Assembly: GCA_964543205.1 (NCBI GenBank)
Contig: CAZIXB010000030.1
Span: forward strand, 1-14,869
DNA: 14,869 bases
Direction: 5' to 3'
Source: CAYSRM01 sp964543205
GTDB lineage: Bacteria; Verrucomicrobiota; Kiritimatiellia; UBA8416; CAYSRM01
Within the stretch, counting starts at the first letter, position 1, and each line of letters starts with the position of its first letter. The position numbers and the translations under genes were made by a program. Positions 1 to 6,381 of the stretch are shown here, piece by piece. Below the pieces are notes generated by a model. The model was not told where the DNA came from, made no database searches, and worked only from the letters and a program-made list of their open reading frames with translations.

Positions 1-35
1 GTTGGGTCAGAGATGATGGTATTGTTCGCCTCACT

Positions 36-464
36 ATGAATAATCAGTGGAAAAATACTCTGGGTGGATTCTTCGGGGAAAAGAAAGAAGAACCGGCAAA
101 CCGCGATGTATCAGAAATGGCCTCGTTCATAGAGAACGTGGCTTTACCTGCATTTGCCGAGATTTCCGGCGAACTCCGCAAATACTCAAGACTGAGCAAT
201 ATGCGCAATTCCGAAACATCTGCTACTCTCATGGTGCTGAAAGGCAAAGACGAAGAATTCACTTACCGCCTTCAGGGACGCACATTTCCAAACGGTATAA
301 TGCCTTATGCCGAAATGAGATTCCGCCAAAGAGGCGGCCTTCGGTTTATAACGGTGGAAGAAACACTGCGCAGCAGCTCTGATTCATCGATCCGCGATGT
401 CACAATCGATGACGTCGTGCAGCACTTTGTCCGCAATTATACCAGTAGGGTGCAACAGGGTTAA
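36..464 (+). CDS. Uncharacterised protein, possibly 5'-partial
   Basis: A 142-residue protein that I do not recognise. It is soluble-looking, with no membrane segment or signal peptide. The first 25 residues are polar and rich in Lys/Glu, and the middle holds alternating beta-like segments with Arg-rich stretches. The ATG at 36 has no convincing ribosome binding site, and the frame stays open to the left edge of the window (codons from base 3 read WVRDDGIVRLT before this Met). The real start may therefore lie outside the window and the protein may be longer. The stop TAA (462-464) is the last three bases of the TTAA that flanks a fold-back repeat. The gene converges on the FAD oxidoreductase gene across the repeat cluster. 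Function unknown; coding status rests on the long open frame and plausible composition. Confidence 0.6.
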   Translation: MNNQWKNTLGGFFGEKKEEPANRDVSEMASFIENVALPAFAEISGELRKYSRLSNMRNSETSATLMVLKGKDEEFTYRLQGRTFPNGIMPYAEMRFRQRGGLRFITVEETLRSSSDSSIRDVTIDDVVQHFVRNYTSRVQQG

Positions 465-644
465 CCCGCATATCTCACACTTTTTCGAGCAGAAACGGTT
501 CAGGGCGCCGTTAGTGCGTGATAAAATCGGTTTAACCGGACGAAGCTGTGTGAACACACCGCAAGATCGGCTAAAACGATTTGGGCTTGCAATAATGGCG
601 CTATCAATTGTTTCTGCCGGAGGAGTGTGAGATATGCGGGTTAA
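461..644. mobile_element. 184-bp fold-back (MITE-like) element, copy A, complete
   Basis: The ends are perfect 20-base inverted repeats: TTAACCCGCATATCTCACAC at 461-480 and its reverse complement at 625-644. The interior is also an imperfect palindrome. Reading inward from both ends, the arms share GCAGAAAC, GCGCC, TTA-GC, AAATCG-TTTA-CCG and a GTGTG apex at equivalent offsets, so the whole unit can fold into one long hairpin. TTAA lies at both ends and fits a four-base target duplication, although TTAA is itself palindromic. It encodes no protein. It sits between two convergent genes and could act as a bidirectional terminator, which is inference. Copy C at 13028-13211 has exactly the same length. 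Confidence 0.85.
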
Positions 645-776
645 TCTGATCTATTCATGAAAAATGCCAAGCAAGTTGTAAGCTCTTCGGAACGGATCTG
701 GCGTTTTGCCAATTCGTGCCGTCGCAGTGGCGCTATCCGTGTTCGCAGCAGGAATTTTGTGAGATATGAGGGTTAG
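645..776. mobile_element. Truncated fold-back element, copy B (right arm only)
   Basis: Bases 696-776 align without gaps to the right arm of copy C (13131-13211), with 7 differences in 81 bases by hand count. They end in GTGAGATATGAGGG followed by TTAG. No outer left end is present. Bases 651-680 weakly resemble the inner part of a left arm (ATT...AAAA..GCCA), and the sequence beyond that is replaced by copy A, which abuts it at 644/645. This suggests that insertion or recombination at copy A removed the outer left arm. The terminal TTAG, read on the minus strand as CTAA, contains the stop codon of the FAD oxidoreductase gene. Confidence 0.75.
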
Positions 777-1966
777 CGATGACTCAATCTTTCCTGGCTC
801 CATTTCCTGAGACCATCTTCGGAATGAGGTCCCGGCGCTGCAATTAGCTCTCTTCCCGCTTCCACTTTGCCGAACATGTTCCAGAATACAACTCCCCTTA
901 CCCTGCCTTTATCCATGTAGAATATGGGCCCTTTATCGTCATGCTTTTTTACGTCCGTAATTGTTTGCAGCGACGAATCTGTTTTCCCTACTGCTTCGTA
1001 GCCCGAATCAAAAAGGTCGGAATAAAAGAATGGCAGGTAATGGTAGGGCTCTTTTTCGCCTGCCATATTTCTTCCTGCAGCCTCCCCCATTGCCATGGCA
1101 TTGTCCTCGTGTTCAGTCCTGATCCTGGCATCCAGCAGCGGGTTGTAGAAATTCGCAACATCTCCGCTGCTGAAGATGTTTTCCTGGCTCGTGCGCAGAT
1201 GCTCGTCAACCACAATTCCATTGTCCACATCCAGGTCCATGCTTTCCGCCAGGCCCGTGTTGGGGACAATGCCTATGCCTGCTATTACACCTTCGGTTTT
1301 GAGCGTCTGGCTGTTATCAAGGCGGATAACATGTAAACCGTCCTCTTTTTCAATTTCTGATGGTTTACAGGAAGCAATAATGCTTACGCCCTTGTCTCTG
1401 TAGTATTTGTTCAAGGCTTCAGACAATTCAAGAGGAAACATGCGGCTGCAAACTCCAGCTTCGGGAAAGACCATGGTTACCTCTTTGCCGTTCATCGCCA
1501 GAGCCGCCGCAATTTCAGATCCAATAAAACCTCCGCCTAGAACTAAAAATTTTTGATGATTCTCAGCTATATCGCGAAGCATTCTGTAATCGCCGAGACT
1601 CCTGTAGTAAATAGTCTCGGCATGGTTAAACGGCAGCTTCCGCGGACTTCCCCCGGTTGTCAAAAGCAACTTGTCATAGCCATACTTATCGCCCTGTTCG
1701 TCTTTGACCTGCCGGGTGGTTGCGTCTATGGAAACAACAGTTCGTGACAGATGCAGCTCAACGCCTTTTGACTTTATCCCCATCCATATCGTATCCATGG
1801 ATTTATCTTTCCATAGTCCCTTGGATAGCGGCGGGCGGGCGTATGGCTCCTCATCGTCCGCGCTTATCACCCCGATTTCTTCCTTGTCATCGATTTGTCT
1901 AATACCTTTTGCTGCAGCGTCGGCTGCCATGCCTCCGCCTACTATCAAATATTTGTATTTTTTCAT
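773..1966 (-). CDS. FAD-dependent pyridine nucleotide-disulfide oxidoreductase (ferredoxin reductase / AIF-like)
   Basis: A 397-residue flavoprotein of the AIF/rubredoxin- and ferredoxin-reductase type, expected to pass electrons from NAD(P)H through FAD to a small redox carrier. Visible motifs are an N-terminal dinucleotide-binding VGGGMAA (residues 9-15), the family hallmark YARPPLSK (42-49), a second Rossmann motif LGGGFIGSEIAAAL (143-156) for NAD(P)H, the FAD-contacting FSSGDVANF (266-274), and the helix EHEDNAMAMGEAAGRNM, which corresponds to the usual H-x-DNA-x2-G-x-AA-x-NM segment. The C-terminal dimer-like domain starts near residue 305 (PYHYLPFFYSD). Length is normal for the family. 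A ribosome binding site (AAGGAAA) lies just upstream, 25 bases after the protease gene, so this is the last gene of the operon. No ferredoxin or rubredoxin gene is adjacent, so the partner is unknown. The stop TAA comes from the end of repeat copy B. Confidence 0.9.
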   Translation of the reverse strand: MKKYKYLIVGGGMAADAAAKGIRQIDDKEEIGVISADDEEPYARPPLSKGLWKDKSMDTIWMGIKSKGVELHLSRTVVSIDATTRQVKDEQGDKYGYDKLLLTTGGSPRKLPFNHAETIYYRSLGDYRMLRDIAENHQKFLVLGGGFIGSEIAAALAMNGKEVTMVFPEAGVCSRMFPLELSEALNKYYRDKGVSIIASCKPSEIEKEDGLHVIRLDNSQTLKTEGVIAGIGIVPNTGLAESMDLDVDNGIVVDEHLRTSQENIFSSGDVANFYNPLLDARIRTEHEDNAMAMGEAAGRNMAGEKEPYHYLPFFYSDLFDSGYEAVGKTDSSLQTITDVKKHDDKGPIFYMDKGRVRGVVFWNMFGKVEAGRELIAAPGPHSEDGLRKWSQERLSHR

Positions 1967-1991
1967 GCTGTTTCCTTATCTATCATTATCT

Positions 1992-3158
1992 TCACCCTAT
2001 TTGTCTTTTGAAATCCTGTGCCTCTGACTCGCTTCCTTCCAGATCAAGTTTCAGAGAGAGAAATTTGAGCATATCTTTCAGGGCTATTATTCCCTTGAGC
2101 TTCCGGTCTTCAATTACCATGAGCCGGCTGTTGCCTGTTTTATTCATAGCCGACAAAGCCTCGGCAGCATCCGCATCTGGAGCAATTGTGTTAGCATCCG
2201 AGCAATCCAGCGCTATATCCGAAACCTTTTTGTCAGGCCACTCTTTTTTGGGTATCTCTTTGATTTCCTTTGTCGTCACACAACCTATGACCTTTTCTTT
2301 CCTGGTCACGGGAAACATCTTGAAATGATATTCATAGATATAGTCATTCACTAATTTATCGACTGTCAGGTCGGGCGAAACTGTCACCGGATCTTCCCGC
2401 ATAAACCTGCGCACCGGCTCCCCGCCCAGCGTTTGCTGGATCACAACCTGCCGATATGAACCGTGAGAGATCCCCCGCAAAAACATTCCGATCAAAGCCC
2501 ACCACAACCCTCCAATAAAACTTCCACCCAGAACCGCAAATATGCCCATAATGATCAGGACTGTGCCGAACCCGGCTCCTATTTCAGATGCAATGTGGGT
2601 GGCCCATTTAAGATTCTTTTTCCAGGCCCAAAGCGCAGAGCGCAGAACCCTTCCCCCGTCAAGAGGGAATGCCGGCAGAAGATTGAATATTGCCAGTACT
2701 ACGTTGATAAACGCCAGATAACCGAGCACACCGGAGGCGGTTTGAGGGAGGTTAAAAGCTTCACCACCCAGGTATGCAAGATAGAAAAGACCTCCCACAA
2801 CAAAGCTGGTCAAGGGACCGGCGATAGCCATGAAAAATTCGCCTCTTGGTGTCTTGGATTCGTTTTCCATCTGCGCCACGCCCCCGAACATAAAAAGCGA
2901 GATGCCTTGCATCGATATGCCAAAACGTCTTCCCACGAGAGAGTGCATCATTTCATGGACAATTATGGACAAAAAGAGCCCTATCGCCCCTGCAATCCCC
3001 ATGATGATGTACTGAGCTGTACTGAGATCTTCGAACTGACGCGGGAAATATCCTCGGGACAACGTAAAAACAACCAGCAGAGCCAGCAGCAACCAACTGG
3101 CGTCTATCCGGACTTCAAACCCGAAAATCTTAAACAACTTCAATCCTTTTCCAAACAT
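1992..3158 (-). CDS. M50-family site-2 metalloprotease with C-terminal CBS domain pair
   Basis: A 388-residue multi-pass membrane zinc protease that should cut transmembrane helices in regulated intramembrane proteolysis. The zinc motif HEMMH is at residues 68-72 inside a hydrophobic segment (51-72). The second active-site motif NLLPAFPLDGG (159-169) supplies the conserved Asp167. About five or six hydrophobic segments are visible up to residue 230. Two CBS domains follow (about 250-305 and 315-370), a layout known in archaeal and bacterial S2P homologues, in which CBS domains can sense adenine nucleotides and gate the protease. Translation is probably coupled to the Lon-like gene: its Shine-Dalgarno AAGGGAG (3171-3165) lies within the last codons of that gene, and only three bases separate stop and start. 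The substrate is unknown; the operon suggests a stress role, possibly release of an anti-sigma factor or clearance of membrane fragments. Confidence 0.93.
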   Translation of the reverse strand: MFGKGLKLFKIFGFEVRIDASWLLLALLVVFTLSRGYFPRQFEDLSTAQYIIMGIAGAIGLFLSIIVHEMMHSLVGRRFGISMQGISLFMFGGVAQMENESKTPRGEFFMAIAGPLTSFVVGGLFYLAYLGGEAFNLPQTASGVLGYLAFINVVLAIFNLLPAFPLDGGRVLRSALWAWKKNLKWATHIASEIGAGFGTVLIIMGIFAVLGGSFIGGLWWALIGMFLRGISHGSYRQVVIQQTLGGEPVRRFMREDPVTVSPDLTVDKLVNDYIYEYHFKMFPVTRKEKVIGCVTTKEIKEIPKKEWPDKKVSDIALDCSDANTIAPDADAAEALSAMNKTGNSRLMVIEDRKLKGIIALKDMLKFLSLKLDLEGSESEAQDFKRQIG

Positions 3159-3161
3159 AAG

Positions 3162-5660
3162 TTACTCCCTTCCAAGTCTGCCCTCTTCCCGGCCCGGCAG
3201 AGGAGGTCGCGGGTCTTTCTGCCCCGGAACCTGCTGTTCAATTGCGTAAGGTCCCTGCGATGACATCACAGCCCCTTGTTTCTTGAGCGCACCAAGCATT
3301 TCTCTGAGACGCTTATCAACCTTTCCATGAAAACTCTGGCCGGCTTCCACATTCCCCGGTTTCATACCGGCAAGAAGCTCAATGGCCTGGTCTACCGTCT
3401 GTATTGTCCAGACACTGAACTCCTTCTTTTTGACCGCGTCCACGACATCCGGCCTCAATATGAGATTCTTTGCGTTTGCCTCTGGAATGCAAACGCCCTG
3501 GTTGCCGGAAAGACCGACCTGCCTGCATGTATCAAAAAAGCCTTCAATCTTTTCGTTTATCCCGCCAACAGGTTGAACGCGTCCCCACTGATCTACTGAC
3601 CCCGTGACCGCAATATCCTGCCGTACGGGCGTTCTGGAAACCGCGCTGAGCAAACACACCAGCTCTGTCACCGTGGCGCTGTCGCCTTCAATCATTCCGT
3701 AACTCTGTTCCATGGCTATACCGGCAGATAGCGATACGGGATGTTTCTGAGCATACTTGTTGCGCATATAGCCTTCCAGTATCAGCATGGCCTTGTCGTA
3801 TGTCTGGCCGCTCAACTTACTTTCCCTTTCAATGTTAACTACCCCCGAAGCGCCGAGTCCGACACTGGCGCTAACGCGCGAAGGTTTGCCGAAGGAGTAA
3901 TCGCCGAGGTTAATGATAGCAAGCCCGTTGAGCTGTCCTATGACCTTGTCCTCCAGATTTATAATAAGTGTGCCTTCCTCAATCATCTCCCTGATTTTTT
4001 CTGCGATCCTGTCGGAACGGTAGACCTTTTCGTCTACAGCTCTGCGTATATGTTTTGCGCTCACCTTGGACTTGTTGTCATCCTTGGCCCAGAAGCTTGC
4101 TTCCCTGACAATATCACCCAGTTTGCTGAATTCTGCGGTCAGCTTCCTGCGGTGACTTGCGATTCTTACTGCCGTTCTAGTGAGTTCGGCTACTCCCGCT
4201 GTGGTGAAAGGAAGAACATCTTCCTTTTGTTTCAACTTCTGCACAAACTGTCCAAGCTGCTTTGGGGAATCCGGCGAAACGTCCATTTCGTCCGCAAAAT
4301 CCGCCTTGATTTTGAATATCTCTGGAAAATCTTCATCGTAAAGGTAGAGAAGGTGATAAAGAAGCGGATTACCAAGCACAACCAGCTTGACCTTGAGCGG
4401 TATTGACTCCGGCCTGATAGCAGATGCCGTAAACACACCAAGCGGATCATAGGCATGAAACTCCACCGATCCGCTCTTGAGAGTGCGTTTCAATTCTTTC
4501 CAGACCAGCGGTTCAAAAAGGGCTTCAAGAAGGTTGACAACCAGGTAACCCCCGTTAGCCCGCAGCAAGCTGCCTGCTCGAATGTTGGTGAAATCACCTA
4601 CTACTCTTCCGAAGCGGTCTACTACACCGCCAGTGGTGCCGAACAAGTTTTTGTAATTCGGAGAGTCTTCAATAATTACAGGAGCGTGTTCGAGTTTACT
4701 GTTGTCTACCAAGACGTTCACCTTGTATTCGGTAAATTTCTTCTCTCCCTGTCCGCCTCCCATCATCTGCTGCATGGCCTGCATCTGGCCCGCCTGATCA
4801 TGCTGCTGGAAATCCTCAAGGTTATCCAGAATATGCTCTCTTAATTTATCCATCCACCGGCCAAGCTTCTCATGCTTGTAGTTTTTGCGAAGCCCTTCGA
4901 TTAACGGATTGACAATCTCTTCGGCATGGTCTTTTTCTACCTTTTTTACCTCGCCGCCCAGCTTCTTCCGCAGTTCGTTTCCGCGCGACATATATGCGTC
5001 TATTTTCCTGGCCAGTTCGCGTTCTTTCTGATTAATCTTTTCCCGCTCGTCTTCTGATAGATTCTGGATATCATCCTGGTTCATCTGTTCGCCGTTCTTC
5101 TTGAGCGGCACCACCATGACCTGGCCATTGGACGCGCGCTGGATAGTAAGACCCTTGTCCCTGGCCTCCTGTTGAAGTTCTTTCATGAACTTCTCATTTT
5201 CCTTCTCGTATTTACGGCTTATCTGCTGCTTCTGCCTGCTGAAATCTTCATTCTGAAAAGCTTTAGGCAGCTCATACTTGAGCTGTTCAACGAGATCCTG
5301 CATGTCCTTCTGAAAGCTGAGAGCCTTTCCGGCCTCAAGATCAATGGCTATAGGGTTGTCGGAACGTTCGAAGTTATAAACATATACCCAGTCCGAAGGC
5401 GGCGCTTTATCCATGACCCTTTCTCTAAGCACACGCTGAATGGTTTCTTTTTTTCCGGTCCCATTGAGTCCCGAAACGTAGATGTTATAAGTGGAGTGCT
5501 CTATTCCCAGGCCTATGTCAAGCGACCGCATTGCCCGGGGCTGGCCAATCACCTTTTCCAATGCATCCAGCTTGTCGGTGCTATCAAAGTCAAAACTCCC
5601 GGTATCTACTTTCCAGTCCACATCCTTTGTTTTCAACAATCTTGCCTTGGAGACTGTCAT
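3162..5660 (-). CDS. Lon-like ATP-dependent serine protease (AAA_32 / COG1067 type)
   Basis: An ATP-dependent cytosolic protease of about 832 residues. This is the Lon-related family with an N-terminal AAA module split by a long insertion and a C-terminal S16 protease domain; it lacks the classical LonA N domain. Numbered from a TTG one codon upstream, the Walker A is GLNGTGKK (65-72). Charged, coiled-coil-like sequence runs from about 120 to 300. A degenerate Walker B-like stretch, GGYLVVNLLEAL (371-382), has Asn where Asp is usual. The protease dyad is Ser662 in EGDSAT and Lys705 in GGINEK, spaced 43 apart as in E. coli Lon (S679, K722). The C-terminus has a polar, proline-rich tail. I chose ATG at 5660 because GAGGAGG (5674-5668) is seven bases upstream; the neighbouring TTG at 5663 is too close. 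The ATG overlaps the Hsp20 stop as TGATG, implying coupled translation. Chaperone and protease probably act on the same damaged proteins. Confidence 0.93.
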   Translation of the reverse strand: MTVSKARLLKTKDVDWKVDTGSFDFDSTDKLDALEKVIGQPRAMRSLDIGLGIEHSTYNIYVSGLNGTGKKETIQRVLRERVMDKAPPSDWVYVYNFERSDNPIAIDLEAGKALSFQKDMQDLVEQLKYELPKAFQNEDFSRQKQQISRKYEKENEKFMKELQQEARDKGLTIQRASNGQVMVVPLKKNGEQMNQDDIQNLSEDEREKINQKERELARKIDAYMSRGNELRKKLGGEVKKVEKDHAEEIVNPLIEGLRKNYKHEKLGRWMDKLREHILDNLEDFQQHDQAGQMQAMQQMMGGGQGEKKFTEYKVNVLVDNSKLEHAPVIIEDSPNYKNLFGTTGGVVDRFGRVVGDFTNIRAGSLLRANGGYLVVNLLEALFEPLVWKELKRTLKSGSVEFHAYDPLGVFTASAIRPESIPLKVKLVVLGNPLLYHLLYLYDEDFPEIFKIKADFADEMDVSPDSPKQLGQFVQKLKQKEDVLPFTTAGVAELTRTAVRIASHRRKLTAEFSKLGDIVREASFWAKDDNKSKVSAKHIRRAVDEKVYRSDRIAEKIREMIEEGTLIINLEDKVIGQLNGLAIINLGDYSFGKPSRVSASVGLGASGVVNIERESKLSGQTYDKAMLILEGYMRNKYAQKHPVSLSAGIAMEQSYGMIEGDSATVTELVCLLSAVSRTPVRQDIAVTGSVDQWGRVQPVGGINEKIEGFFDTCRQVGLSGNQGVCIPEANAKNLILRPDVVDAVKKKEFSVWTIQTVDQAIELLAGMKPGNVEAGQSFHGKVDKRLREMLGALKKQGAVMSSQGPYAIEQQVPGQKDPRPPLPGREEGRLGRE

Positions 5661-6088
5661 CAAGATTCCTCCTCGTTATTCAGTTTTTCCTTGGGTATTT
5701 TCAGATTAAGAATGCCTTCTTCCAATTCAGTGGTGGTTCCTCTCGGATCCACGGGATGTTCAAGTGTGAAATGCCGGCAGAATGTTCCCTCGATTCTTTC
5801 CTTTTGAATATGTGTTGCGGTTTCCACCCATTGAACCTTTTCCCGGCGGCCTGAAACTGTAACCCGGGAACGTCGCACTGCAACATGTACATCACTGAGC
5901 TTTACCCCCGGCAAGTCAATGGTTACAAGGTATTCGTCCGGCGTTTCCGCCACATCAACCGCCACATACCACTCGCTTTTCCCTTCGCGGCCCCAAGGTT
6001 TATCGATCAGAGAAGAAAAGGCTTCCTCCAACTCGCGCTGCAGATCCATAAAACGTCTTCTCGGTTTTCTCTCGTTCGGCTCTAACAT
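5660..6088 (-). CDS. Small heat shock protein, Hsp20 / alpha-crystallin family
   Basis: An ATP-independent holdase of 142 residues that forms oligomers and keeps unfolding clients soluble. It has a short basic N-terminus, then an alpha-crystallin domain starting around SEWYVAVDVAETPDEY, with the beta-strand run YLVTIDLPGV, and near the end GILNLKIPK, the conserved G-x-L segment. The C-terminal tail is acidic. The reading frame also opens at a TTG at 6127, but ATG at 6088 has a strong Shine-Dalgarno GGAAGGA (6104-6098) nine bases upstream and gives a normal family length, so I use it. This is the first gene of the four-gene minus-strand operon, and its stop overlaps the Lon-like start by one base. 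The promoter should lie in 6105-6300, but I see no convincing CIRCE (HrcA) operator or sigma-32 box there. Confidence 0.93.
   Translation of the reverse strand: MLEPNERKPRRRFMDLQRELEEAFSSLIDKPWGREGKSEWYVAVDVAETPDEYLVTIDLPGVKLSDVHVAVRRSRVTVSGRREKVQWVETATHIQKERIEGTFCRHFTLEHPVDPRGTTTELEEGILNLKIPKEKLNNEEES
5668..5674 (-). promoter_or_regulatory. Ribosome binding site of the Lon-like gene
   Basis: GAGGAGG on the minus strand, inside the last codons of hsp20 and seven bases before ATG 5660. It fixes the start and indicates translational coupling. Confidence 0.75.
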
Positions 6089-6097
6089 CAAAGATGT

Positions 6098-6104
6098 TCC
6101 TTCC
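6098..6104 (-). promoter_or_regulatory. Ribosome binding site deciding the hsp20 start
   Basis: GGAAGGA on the minus strand, nine bases before ATG 6088. It supports this start over the TTG at 6127, which has no such site. Confidence 0.7.
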
Positions 6105-6224
6105 AAATCAAAGAAAGTTGTAATCAATCAATTCGAAATACTACTCCGATACATTCTCATACATTATGTAGTTCTTTATATCGGTGTAGACATTAGGATA
6201 AGGCTCGAAAAGTCTTACTGAATG

Positions 6225-6272
6225 CCCCGGTCTTATTCTGCGAACAGGTTTTATTCAGCAAACCTGTCGGGC
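6225..6272 (+). promoter_or_regulatory. Hairpin in the antiporter leader
   Basis: ACAGGTTT (6244-6251) and AAACCTGT (6260-6267) form a perfect eight-base-pair stem with an eight-base loop. CCCG (6226-6229) and CGGG (6268-6271) can extend it as an outer stem across a one-sided internal loop. There is no T-run after it and no upstream gene pointing this way, so an ordinary terminator is unlikely. It could be an operator or a structured 5' leader; unproven. Confidence 0.4.
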
Positions 6273-6297
6273 CCGTTCATGTTATATGAAGTCAAAA

Positions 6298-6314
6298 ATC
6301 GGGCTTGCCCCGAT
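6298..6314 (+). promoter_or_regulatory. Second small hairpin in the antiporter leader
   Basis: ATCGGG (6298-6303) pairs with CCCGAT (6309-6314) around a five-base loop, about 70 bases upstream of the antiporter ATG. It follows the first hairpin by 26 bases, so the pair may form one structured leader. Confidence 0.35.
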
Positions 6315-6381
6315 GGCAGAATCTCGATGGATTGTGCAAATTGTCTAATAATATCTATTTTAACAGCCGCCTGACTTCTCA

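Larger units (their letters stand above)
6089..6381. other. Divergent intergenic region between hsp20 and the antiporter
   Basis: A 293-base region between divergent genes that must hold both promoters. I see no confident -35/-10 pair. It holds the hsp20 ribosome binding site, an odd palindrome TACATTATGTA with a nearby second TACATT (about 6151-6171; a possible operator, weak), and two hairpins close to the antiporter, listed separately. Confidence 0.5.

Noticed and set aside
397..630. Small plus-strand frame running through repeat copy A
   Set aside because: It overlaps the first gene and the palindrome; composition follows the repeat and there is no start signal.
461..776. Three similar repeat ends as a CRISPR array
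   Set aside because: The units are inverted ends of long palindromes with no regular spacers, and there are no cas genes nearby.
2463..3263. 266-codon plus-strand open frame opposite the site-2 protease gene
   Set aside because: It is antisense to a gene with clear zinc and CBS motifs, has low-complexity polar composition and matches no family.
3741..4406. 221-codon plus-strand open frame opposite the Lon-like gene
   Set aside because: It is a shadow of a strongly supported gene, with no domain pattern and no ribosome binding site. The 211-codon frame at 5172-5807 was rejected for the same reason.
6089..6381. CIRCE or sigma-32 heat-shock control of hsp20
   Set aside because: I found neither the TTAGCACTC inverted repeat nor a convincing CTTGAA/CCCCAT pair.
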